DNA from: Triops longicaudatus
Lineage: Eukaryota > Arthropoda > Branchiopoda > Notostraca > Triopsidae
Assembly: GCA_022885665.1 (NCBI GenBank)
Contig: JAGQDJ010000077.1
Coordinates: 434,001-498,000, forward strand
Reading direction: 5' to 3'
Length of the DNA: 64,000 bases
Shown: piece by piece, positions 50,601-61,853 of the stretch
Layout of the letters: each line of letters begins with the position of its first letter
Position numbering within the stretch: position 1 is the first letter of the stretch
Made by a program: the position numbers and the translations under genes
Notes under the pieces: generated by a model
Seen by the model: the letters and a program-made list of their open reading frames with translations, nothing else
The model's database searches: none
What the model was told of the DNA's origin: nothing

Positions 50601-52708
50601 GGGCCTTTTGCTTGAATAGTCTTATGGAACGTTTAACAATGATGAAAAAGCAATTAATGCGAAAGATAGCAAAGCATCACTCTTGTCTGTAACCAGAATT
50701 CCTGCTTTAGTTTTATTGTACTGTTTAATTTGCGCTGTGTGGGTCTTTCATCCAGTTTTATTTTCTTAATTTATTTAATTTTACGCAAGCTGTTTTTAAA
50801 AGCTCGGAATCATTTCTCAGATTTTCCTTGTTACTTTATAAGTTGTGGTTCATCAATTAATGGCCGCATTTTACCTATTAGGAGAGTATTATTGAAATAT
50901 TCGTTAAAAATAACAGAACTGGTTAGTTTAATATAGTGTCATTCAATAGATTGTCTTACTTATCTATCTATATTTTCTGTAATTTTTTTTTAACTCAAAC
51001 GTGAAACAACGGCGGCTAAATGCCGTGTGTTGTCACGAAGAAAGTTCTTGCGACGCTTTTGTTTTGAGAGAAGTTCAAAGGATCGTCGTCGACGTCGTGC
51101 AGGTTTGTGAGGTTTTTTGATGGATGGTGTCTTCTTGTTTGTGAACTCTTGATGATCTCGGAAAACTCAGCAAGGTTTCTCGGCTCACAATACACCGATA
51201 GGTCGAGTTGCGTTCCTCTTCAAATGTTTTGATGATTATATATCGTTGTCCCTTTGTGGTAAGCTAAACAAGAAACGACTTGTGTATTACTCATACCTCG
51301 CTAGTTGGCTTTTTTGGCTTCGAAAGCAATGCAAATGCAAATCTTGAAGAGCTTTCTCCTAAATCAGGGAATGCCTTAATGATGTGATCGATCATTCAAT
51401 TGCTTATGCCAAACCCAACTAAATAAAAAATAGTAGAAAAAATATGGGTATACAATACTGGCACCAAGCCGTCGAATATCGCTGTTTGATCACGAGACGT
51501 TTACGTAACCTGATTGACGACACTCAGTGACCCCAACCAGAACTTTCGAAACTCGTGCGCTAAGCACTTCATTAAATTTGAAAAATATAATAAAATAAAA
51601 AATTAAAAAATAGCAACAAATAATTGGAAACGTAATTTGCTGTCAGAATTATATTTTATATATCTTAATATATAGCTCTTAAAGTGCAAGTAACAGCAAT
51701 CCATATTTCTTACATTACTTAATTTACCCAGAAAAAATTATTTTTTTTTATTCTCGTAAAAGTTAAGGAATTTACGTATTGAAAAGGAAATTCGGAAATC
51801 ACCGAAAAGGAGTCGGAAATTATTTCCGGCTGTCATAGAAACCTTTTCAGGGTTTCTTTTCTTTTTTGCTGAGAGCTCAATTTTCTTGAACTATACTAAG
51901 ATCGTGCAAACTTTTTGTTCCTCCCTGCCACGCGTACATCCACGGGAAAGAATTTGAGTTAACCGCCCAGCTAGCTGGCATTGTTTAGTTAAGTAAGGCA
52001 GGCGATGAAACTATTCATGGATATTGTCCAGTTTCCAACCGTGTCAAACCTGTGACTGACGTCTCACTTATTCTTATTCTCTGTTTTCTTTGTAGTTTCC
52101 CACCCTTTTTTAAAGTGACTGGAATGGCTGTACAATGCAGAGCAGTGTACTCCCAGTACTGTACGACCAGTTGGACGTACCCTTGGATTCGCTTTATCGT
52201 GTCCTGCCGTGGATGGAGAAGTACCGCCCGGTGTTCGAAGACCATTAAAAGTTTCAATTGGTCTTAATGATCTGTGGCCAATCCGTTAGACAAGGTAATT
52301 CATTGTCATACCCTAACCGCTCCCTCCCTCGCCTTCCCCCAGCCCCCAACTCACCACCCATACAAACCACTTGAGGTGTTCCCGGAGTCTCTTTTGCTCT
52401 GAAGGAAAACCGAGAGAATACGCTCGGAATGAGCGGCAGTACTCGTATACTATACTGTGCAAGTACTGCACACCCTTTCCTCCATGGACAACTAAACTCC
52501 ATTTGCAAGAAGCAACGTAATTCCAGGTCATCACTTACAAAGAATTTACGTTTCCAAATCACACTAACTTAATCTGTTCCAAAGTATTAATTCAGCATTG
52601 AAAAGTATTTTGCGAAATTTTTGCAGGCCGGAACAATGCTGAATCTCTGAAATGAAATTTCGAAGTTCAGTGTTGAAATGATAGCCTAGTGTTGAAAATA
52701 ATTTAAGG

Positions 52709-52776
52709 CAGTACAATCTTGTTACAACGGACATAAAGGACATCCGTCTTTCGAAATTGGTTTCGTTATTTGGCAG
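52709..52776 (+). mobile_element. Fragment with pogo-like end
   Basis: CAGTACAATCTTGTTACAAC is followed by CGGAC...ATCCG as an inner inverted repeat and then TTTCGTTATTTGGCAG. The layout resembles the other pogo-like ends in the window. No transposase is present. Confidence 0.3.
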
Positions 52777-54283
52777 TTAAGAAAACTTCTTAATTGGTCC
52801 GTTCAAATATTTTCTTTTACCTCCTTTGATTTGATTTTTGTTCTGAGAGAACTCATTTTCTGAATATTTCATTTTGATGTCTGGATAAAATATTTTCTTT
52901 ATAGTAGGTCTAAGGTCAACTTTGGTACCAAAAAGCCTAGGCAGATAAAGCCAAAACATTGATATTGTGCCTCTTATAGTTTGATTTAAGAAAAAAAAAT
53001 CCTTTTATATTATAAAATTCGAGTACGCTCGTAACTTGAATCCCTTTTCTCGCCCGGGAAACATCGTAAGTCCAGGCATCTTTTGGATATCTCTGCTCTA
53101 TCTTTTGTACAAGAAGAGTAACCTGGGTCTTTTGGGTTCCAAAGAAAAGCCAAAAAGAAAAGAAAAATGATGGCATCGTCTTGTTGAGAAATTGGTCACT
53201 GCTGTGCAGATCCCAGTTTTCCATATGGGGTCTCCCTGTATCCTCCTCTCTTCTGTAGCTCAGCTTCTTTTCGCCTTCTTCTTTTCAAACTATTTTTACC
53301 TGGGTTCTTCGCCAGGAGTGTAAAAGGTATATCATGAAGGCATATCTTTCGTAGCTGTTGCAGCAGTAGTCTATGACTGACTTATTGGTCTCTCCCCCTC
53401 TTTTTTTACAAGCTGCTGGTTCCTCTTCTTCGCCTGTGTGCCAAAAGCATCTCTGCTTGTACCCGCCATAAGTTCATTGGAGACATTCCTCGTGTTTAGT
53501 TGACCAGTTGAATGACTTGAAAGGTAGAAGTTGGAAAAGGCAAAAGCCAAGAGAACAAGGAAGAGTAAGAAAAAAAGACTCTTGAGAAAGCAAAGAGAAA
53601 CAACTTGTAAAATGCTTACAAAAGTCGTCTTTGGGTGCCGAGGTATTAGAGTTCAATATAAACCCAAGTGGAGAAACTTCACTTTTTCAATGCACCAAAC
53701 GTTTGCACCTCCATCCATCAACCGCCGAGTTCCGTGTCGTTCGGTCACAAAGGAAACCAACTTCGTACACTTGTGAACTTCCATTGTCAAATTTCCCCAA
53801 AAGGTCGTTTGCTGTATTCGTCTACTCCCACAAACCGAACCAAGATCGTTAAATTCGTCCACAGCTCAAACGTTTAAGGTACATAACCGAAAAGGTTAGA
53901 GACTGACCAAATCTGGAACGCTTCAATGAATAAGTTCAATCCATCAGTGACGTCTTAACCGTCTCAACTTGACGTTCCAACATAGAATTATACGTAAGCA
54001 GTCAATTTACATTCAGTAAGCACTCATGTAACAAATTTTTTCACACACCACGACTAGCTAATAATAGAATGTTCGACTTGACCGCAAAATTTTGTGGTTT
54101 CAGAGGCGACCATTGTCTCTCAAGGCAATAGCGGAGCAGAAGCGCTTATGGCTAATTTTGTGGGAAGTTTTGCTGACGATTTCGCAAATACAGCTAAATA
54201 ATTTAATATCTTCCCTATAGTTATGTTTTCCTATTAGTTCGTATTCGATACTTTTCATGTCTTTGACCAACTTTTATTTTTAG

Positions 54284-54358
54284 CTTTTATACATATATAG
54301 TTTTTATATAGTTTTTTTATACTTTATATATTTTATATGCTTTTATATAGTTTTTATT
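54284..54358 (+). repeat. AT-rich tandem repeat with TTTTTATATAG units
   Basis: Several imperfect copies of TTTTTATATAG/TTTTATATG over about 75 bp; low-complexity expansion. Confidence 0.75.
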
Positions 54359-55535
54359 CACGGTACTTCGTAAAAATTTCATAGAAATAACAAAGAAAGG
54401 TGGTTGGAAATTATAACTTGAATCGAACTATTAAAATTATTCTGAAGGGTAGTAACAATTTCGTTCCATTAATCTACCTAGGTTATTATGATATGTTAAG
54501 TAAATATTTTGCAACCCTACAAGTTCCTTTACAAGAGTTTTGTCCAAATGAATACGAATCGACCGTTGGAGCGCAATAGTTCGTGTAATTGGATTTCTAC
54601 TGTGGATTGCTCGGGTTGGCTGCAAGGACGAAATTTGGCTTTACTACGACCACAGCCAGCAACAGCAGCGAGGGCGAAGTCCATCGGTCTTTTGCATTGG
54701 AATCTGTCACGTGACAAATAGATTCGCTTTAAAGCTTGGCGTGGTTTGCCTTCTCTTCTCTTTCTAAGGTGAAACCGAACAGGCAGACGGTCTCTTAGCT
54801 TTAAAAGTCGCCTTTTATAGGGGCGCAGTGACATGGATGGAATAACTCAATTGTAGACCGACCGCCCTTTTTAAATAGGTGAGCTAAGGGAATAAAAAGA
54901 CTTCTTTGAAGACTTGGCTGAGATTGTTGCTGACGCGTTCACCGTGAGATATGCAGCGTAAAAAGACCAAAATTCTTGCGGGAGGGGGAACTTGCCATCT
55001 TTTGATAAGTGAATTTTTGGATGGAGAGGGAGAAGTTGTCTTTCGTTTCATGGCCTGCTGCCTCTCTTATGCGAATAAATTACGGTAGCTCCCGTGTCCC
55101 ATTTTGATGCTGAATTACTCTCTCTGTATACAGATCTAGGCTCGTCTGTGCCGTCAGAAGTCAAAGTTTATAATAGGGCCTCTTAAAGGAATTTTTCCCG
55201 GAGGGCTTTGGTCGTTTTCGAGCTGTGGAAGGCTAAGAAAGCCTCTGTAGGAACAAGTTTACACGGAAGATTAATTCCGTGGAATTTGAGTTATGTCCTC
55301 TCATTTCTCAAGTCTCAATTAAAATGCCCTTTTTTCTTATTAAAAAAGCTCAATATTTTTAACATAAATAACAAGACAAGAAATTTTGACATTAAGCGCG
55401 ACGTAATTCGTGCATAACAAAAACTGTGGTCGAATTTACATTAATACGCACTATTTTGTTTCGTGTAAATTAACACGGTAATTTTTTTCTATTTTCTCAA
55501 AACTTTATTATTCTAGACTTCTGTGCAAGTATTTA

Positions 55536-55612
55536 CAATTAATCTTAATTTATTTTACGATTAATCTTAATTTTATTACGATTAATTAATCGATTAAATC
55601 ACTTTACGATTG
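55536..55612 (+). repeat. Tandem repeat with ACGATTAATCTTAATTTTATT unit
   Basis: About three degenerate copies of a 21-bp unit, each starting with (A)CGATTAAT or CAATTAAT. The copies carry ATTAAT homeodomain-like cores and the GATTAA core typical of Bicoid/Otx-type sites, so repeat expansion has produced a cluster of potential binding sites. Confidence 0.65.
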
Positions 55613-58600
55613 AGTAAAAATAAATTCTCAAGTGACTAATGAACAATAAACCTGAAAATTTCAGAACAAACTCACTTTTCTTTAAGAATTACACCTGCTA
55701 AATGAGTTTGTCGGACTTTTCAATCCGAAATAAAGGGAGTCGTAGGATAGCAGTGGAATACAAACGTAAATGCAGGATTTCAACTTTGGTAGATGGGATT
55801 TGAGCCGAGAGAAGAATTGGGTATATTTTTCTTGATATATTTGTTTTTTTTTTTTTTTGCCTGATAAAGCGGAAAAGCTGTGGGGGTCTGTACCACGGAA
55901 AAAGGAGGAAAATAAGCTGAATCGGGTGATTTCCTCTGTGCAAATAGCTCTTTTGAACGATACTCCGTCCCTTGGCAGGTCGTTTTGTTGTCGGCTGTCG
56001 ACGGTGTTGTAATCGCGGACTCCGTTCGTCGACTCGTTTCCGTCGCTTTTGCCGTTTCTCTCCTAGATTGTCGAGCAGGGCGCAGAATTGTATAAGCTGG
56101 CTGGGCTTCATAGAGGTAAAGATGCCTTCTTCCTTCACTACGGTATTATAGGAGCCAAGGAGTACCGAAAACCTATACGTCAGTCGCAACAGCTCTGCAG
56201 TTTCCCCAGTAGCAGGCAAGGAATCGCAGGGCAACCGTTTTTCGAGTTGTATAGCAATGGGGGTGATGGTGTATGTCCCCCGTGTGCTCCTTCACGTGAG
56301 ATAAGCGTTATCAGAAAATGAGACTCCCTCGGGTTCAATGGAGAGGCTGAATGGCGAGAATTAGGATGCAAAATGGGGAGCGGTAACAGACTCTGTAAAC
56401 TCAGCACACATAACGGCTTCCCCGGAAGATGCTCCGGAAATTATTTCTTGCCATATAAGCAGTACAACTCAACGCCCTTCTCCCTCCCTCCCCTGCTTCC
56501 CTAAACAGCTTTTCCCGATGAAACGACAATATACTACATCAGTATCTTTTATCACTCGCCCAAAGAGTTCGTCGGAGTTGGGCGAAAATGGTTGAATGTT
56601 GTTGAAAGGAAATAATCAGGAAATTTTCTCGCTTACATACAAGCATTTTGATGGGGCCAAGCTGATAAGAAGGCGAGGGAGAAGGTGAAAAAATGGAGAC
56701 GCAGGGATTGCGCGGTGATTGGCTCGCTTTTCGGCTGGAGCATTTGGGTGAGAACGTGAAAACGTTCGTTCACGAGTCAGATCGCTGAGTCAGATAAACG
56801 GGTGATATACATATGCTGCTGTTAGTCACTCGGGCAGAATGATTTATAAGACCAAGGTCATAGTTTAGGCTAAGAAATTCGCAGTTTTAACGAACAAGGG
56901 TATGAAAGGAGTAGTACAAGCAAGGCTTCTTTAAAAATGAGATAAATATGGGCTAATTCGCTAGCATAATTGGTAAAAAAAAAAAGTTCAAAGTTCCTAA
57001 ACTTCTCAAATACTAGATAGCAATGGATGTATTGTATAAGTACTGCAGACTTTCTATGGTATTTTTCTATCGTTTATTTGTCATTTCTTGTTATGTGAAC
57101 AAATCGTCAAGCAAAGTAGTGTGCATTTAATTCCCTTTTGCATGCACCGAAACCCATTTATATCCACGCAAATGCGACAGGTATTATCGTACGCCATCAC
57201 TTTTTCTTATTACTAGCTCTCTGGCTTTATTCCAAGCAAATTTGCAGTTTTATTATAGTTACCATAACGTAACTTTTGTCTGTTGGGAAAATAACTCCCT
57301 AATTTAAGGGTGTGGCCAGTAACATATTATTCGCGTGAAATGAAGCGAAACTTATAGCTCGTACCTTCGAGTTAACCAAGCTCCCATTCCAGGCAACATA
57401 GCGCTAATTTGTTGTGGGAATCCACAAAGAATTTGCAACCATTTCATAAGTCAAAGGCGCAGTGTTCCGCTTTTCACGGCGAGTGACATCAACGCGTTGC
57501 CCGCCAGGTACTTGACAAGGCGACTTGACTAGTTTGACATTTATGTCCTCCAGGACCGTTTTCACTTCGCAGTACAGTCCGGCTACTTTATTCAAAACTG
57601 ATACGTACCACATTTCTAATTAAAGCAGGTAGTTTAAAACCAAATTGTCTTAATTAGTATATTTAAAAAAAAAACAAATTTTCGGAAATTCTCACGATAA
57701 TTGAATTCTCGTGAAATCATAAAATCTATATTTCTGACATTTACAAAATTTGAAAATTCTAAATCTATGTATTAGCGAAGTAGACAGAAAACAGTAGTTG
57801 TGCCTATTAAGATCCTTTTCTGATTATTTATTACTATCAGAGATTGGGCTGTATGTTTGGAAAAGAACTGTTTACATGGCGATTTAGGTCTGTATAACTG
57901 AGCCTTGACACGAATGCTTAGCCCAAGTTTAAGCGTTAGAATAACGAATGTCTAGCGAGTCCGGCTAACATGATCGTTTCCCTAAATGATCCCGCTGTTT
58001 GTTCGATGAAAACCCTTTGTAGCGTGAAAATGCGTCTTCCTGGTACGCTAATTCTAGCTTGTGTGCCGCTGAAACATACCGCATAATATTTAGACAAACC
58101 GAGGCAACATTTCTGCTTTCTCTTCTTCGAAATGTGCAGATTGATATTCTGGACGTTTAAGTGTATAAATCCGCTTCCATAATTAACATACCAAAAAGTG
58201 AAAATGGTCACAATTTTCAACTTCTCTTAACACTGCAGTGGTAACACCTAACAAGGTGAACTACCTAGCGTATTGATATGCAGTTCTTAAACTTTCGTTT
58301 GTTTTCTTATTTTTTATTTTGTTTTATTTAATTTTTTTTATTTATTTTTTTCTAAACATTCGAGTTACCGTCGGTAAAGCAAGATTTTTTGGTCCATGTC
58401 ATTCTAAGTCAACCCAGTCCAGCTTTGTTTAAACCACTTTCGCTCCTTTTTTCGCGCACGTGATAATTAACTCGGTCAGTGTTTCCAATTTGGTACGCAT
58501 TCCTATTCTTTACGTTCTTATTCTTTATTTGGCTGTCGGGTACGCAGCGAAGCAATATGTGAAGAGCTGCTTCCAGCACCGGATTCATTAATCGCTCAAG

Positions 58601-61490
58601 TTTATTTGCGAAAGTCATTTGATGAAATATTTTGGACGATTAGAACCCACTAACCCCGTCGTCCATTGCGTTTTATTCGCGTGCAAGAGCCTTTGGTCGG
58701 GTGGGCGAGATGGATGTGCAATTAAGGATGCTCACGCTATCGGATAATCTGAGTTAGTCTAGCGTAACCACCTTGTGTATATGCCGCTAGAGCGGGTTAC
58801 ATTAATAAACGAAGAGATGCGTGGATTTGGTGCCTTATCTGAAAGGGGAAGTGCGAGAAACTCATTACAATCCCCTCCGACCCTATTTCTTCCCCATTTC
58901 GTTACAAAAAGGTATAATCATACTAACGTAACCTCAGTTTTTAATTACTCCCCTCATAAAAAGAATATTCCAGTCAAACTGGATTTTCGGTTTAACTCAA
59001 ACTCTCGTAATGAGACCAGCGAAGCGCATCACGGCGCACACGCGAAGTCGTCATGTCAGAAATCCACAATTATCCTACACATTCTTTGTAATCTGCACTG
59101 AAGATTACAGCTCGTGATTTTCAAATTGGGGAAATAAAAAAAAAAACGGTTCGAGCGGGTGGCAGCCCGCGCTTGGAAACTTTTCCACCATGCTCATCGC
59201 TCAGTTTCATATCCGGATTTTGTCGTACGTCGTGCTGCCAGTTATCCAGCCCCTCACGTTAGCATCGATTGTCAAAAATGAAAAGGGGCGAACAATAACT
59301 GGCTCGGGCTCGTGGTAGTCGAGGGAGACACCGTTCACACACACGTATACACAGGGCTCTGGAGTCCATATCCTGTCCTTAGATATATGCCTGACATCCC
59401 CAGATTACATTTACAATAATAGCCACAGCAAAACCCTCTTTTCAGGAAACAGCTTGACTCCGCCGCATTATGATCACACAGGCAGGCGGCCCACCTCTTT
59501 GAGCTCGCGACTAAGTCGTTTGTTTGCTTAATAAATGTGGATAATAACCTTATTCACTGCATTCGTAATCCCACAAAAGTCTATTTCCTTTAGCGCTTTT
59601 TATGCCGTGGTGAACCGAAATTGGATGCTCGTTTTAAGCTTATTACAACAAACCAAACTTACAATATCTTAAATTGTTATCTAAAATTTAGACATATTGT
59701 CACCCTGACTTAGAACAGGCAAGTTTTCCAACGACCTTTTTCCATTGTGATACAGTTGTTCAACACGAAAGATTCCTTAAAAATAGAACAGACTTAACTG
59801 TTTAAATATTTTTTTAAATCTAATATAGTTTTAAATCGTAATATACTTTTAATGACAATGTGGTGTTAAAATATCCAATTTGTGTATTATAAGTATGAAG
59901 TAATTTATAATGATAAAGGTAATTAATCAAGATGGTAGCTTAATGTTGGATAAATTACCATTTGTAGTTATTTTCTGGGAAACATATTTTCGCTGCCAGA
60001 AAAATCAATGCTCCTTGGTATTGGAATAAATTATTATTGATTTTCTTAAACTTAGCGGTAAAATAAGTAAAATAAAATGCTCCATTATTTTCTGCATTTC
60101 TGCTATGGAGTTATTTGGTAAATTTTAGTTCTTTTATTTTGGTTTGTTTATTGTTGTATTTTACTACAGTAAGCAATTTCATACGAGACTTGGTAGACTG
60201 TACTCACGTTATTGGCCGTATACAACGAACAAACTCAACGAACAAACACTGACTTGGCAGTGCATTCCAATTTTGACCCTTTTCAAAAGTTAATGTCACG
60301 CTCAACTGAATACGGTCGCTGCTGAGTCGGTTCACAAGCTTGTCCTTTCAGTCTCGTTTACAGAATAATTACTGGTTGTTCGTTACGATTCTTTTTTCCA
60401 CGAAAGCCTCATTCTTCCGTTGACAACGACGCCAACACTTAAAAGGAAGTCTCTGGTTATGTGCAAGTAAAAATAGCCAAGTGTGTTTAAACTTGTTAAA
60501 TAATGAAATTGAAACGGGTTAAAATCCTTTGCAACTTTGCGTCCCATATACTTTTTATGGTCTACTCAACTTGCTCTTACTTTCGGCTCGCTCTAATTTT
60601 GTCCAATTATAGCGTCGTTTAAAAGCAAATATTAGATTAGAGGCCAATGGTCATAAAAATATGGGAGGTCTCTTAAGCAGCTTCAATTCTATCCTTAAAA
60701 AAGTTCCCGAGACTGGAAAAGATTAGAAGGAGCAGTTAATGGTAAAAGGGCCGCGCTGGTTGTTATGCCACGTAAATTCAATGTTGATTGTTAAGAAAAC
60801 AACTCCGAGCAAGACGCCCTTCTTCTACCCTAACTTGAGAAACTGGTTTTTAAAAACCTTCCTGAGATCTGGTGGTTGGCGTGACTAGGGGCGATTGAAA
60901 GAGCTCGAGTCGAGACAATTAGTCCTGAGATTGGCACTCTAGCACAATACTCAACGTAAAAGAAACCCGAAAAGAAAAGGCACTGGACAACACGCCAACC
61001 TTTATATAGCTAACTTGGGCGCACCGTGACGAATATCTTAGGTATACAACAACTCTCAACCCCCCAACCCCCCTTACCTTTTGCATGCTCCCACTTTTTT
61101 ATGAAAATAACCTATCTCTAATTTCCGCACAGAAGCCGTCTGTATGGCTCCACTATAGCAAATTGCTTTAATTAAAAACCCCGCCTACCTTAAACAAGCT
61201 ATATAAAATTCCACAAAATCTTTTTTTTCCCAGCGTATTGCAATCTTGATGTACACAAGATGACAAGTGTAGACCTACTCCCGAGTCCAATGTCCACTTT
61301 CATGTTCCTGAATTACGAAAGGTGAAGGTATAATTTAACAGCTGTTGTTAAGGAAAATGAGTTGTTGAAAATTTTGGGGAAGTCTGATTTGACATAGTTG
61401 GTTTTTGTATTGTTTTTTATATCTTGCAACACAAAGGGCGCAAATTATAACTTCTCTGGTATCTCCAGGGGCGATGGGGAGATTCCATTT

Positions 61491-61500
61491 GGGGGGGGGG
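61491..61500 (+). repeat. 10-nt G tract
   Basis: Ten consecutive G about 350 bp beyond the Msx stop codon, in the probable 3' UTR or flank. Confidence 0.8.
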
Positions 61501-61853
61501 AGCAAGAAAACCAAGAATTTCGTGTAGGGATGATGATTTTCAAGCTTATATATACACAACTTTACAAGAAAAACAGCAAACTGCGTCACAGTAAATGAAG
61601 CTACCATGAACACTCGTTGAGATGGCACTGTCTTTGTACACACGCCCACACATACACACACTGGCTCGTCTTCCTCCTCGTGTTCCTTTTCGTCTTCGCT
61701 GGAATTTTGTAACGACTTGCAGGATTTTCCGTGATCCTTAAATTCCTTGCTATGAGACGATGAAAGGTGTTGGACTTAGGCGGACCGAGAGGAGAAAGAG
61801 TATGAAATTTCACCAAGCACTTTGTTTAGCATTTTTCTGTGTCAGTTTTTCAC

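Larger units (their letters stand above)
33994..61853. other. Gene desert between the uncharacterised gene and Msx
   Basis: About 27.9 kb without a convincing protein gene on either strand. The longest frames (39044-39565 minus, 40381-40866 plus, 55698-56234 minus, 46320-46721 plus) show no domain, no homologue I recognise and no coding-like composition. Visible content is simple repeats, G-tracts, several perfect palindromes, Tc1/pogo-like fragments and less AT-rich blocks with clustered homeodomain-type sites (for example 37600-37850, 46400-46650, 50380-50600, 59440-59560). A regulatory role for the Msx gene to the right or NK1 to the left is likely by analogy with other homeobox loci, but it is not shown by the sequence. 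Confidence 0.6.

Noticed and set aside
54529..54834. 101-codon arginine-rich open frame, minus strand
   Set aside because: It could pass for a ribosomal-like small protein by composition, but I recognise no family and see no splice or promoter context. Worth a database search but not annotated.
55698..56234. 178-codon open frame, minus strand
   Set aside because: It is basic and low in complexity, crosses a long A/T tract, and has no domain. Most likely a chance frame.
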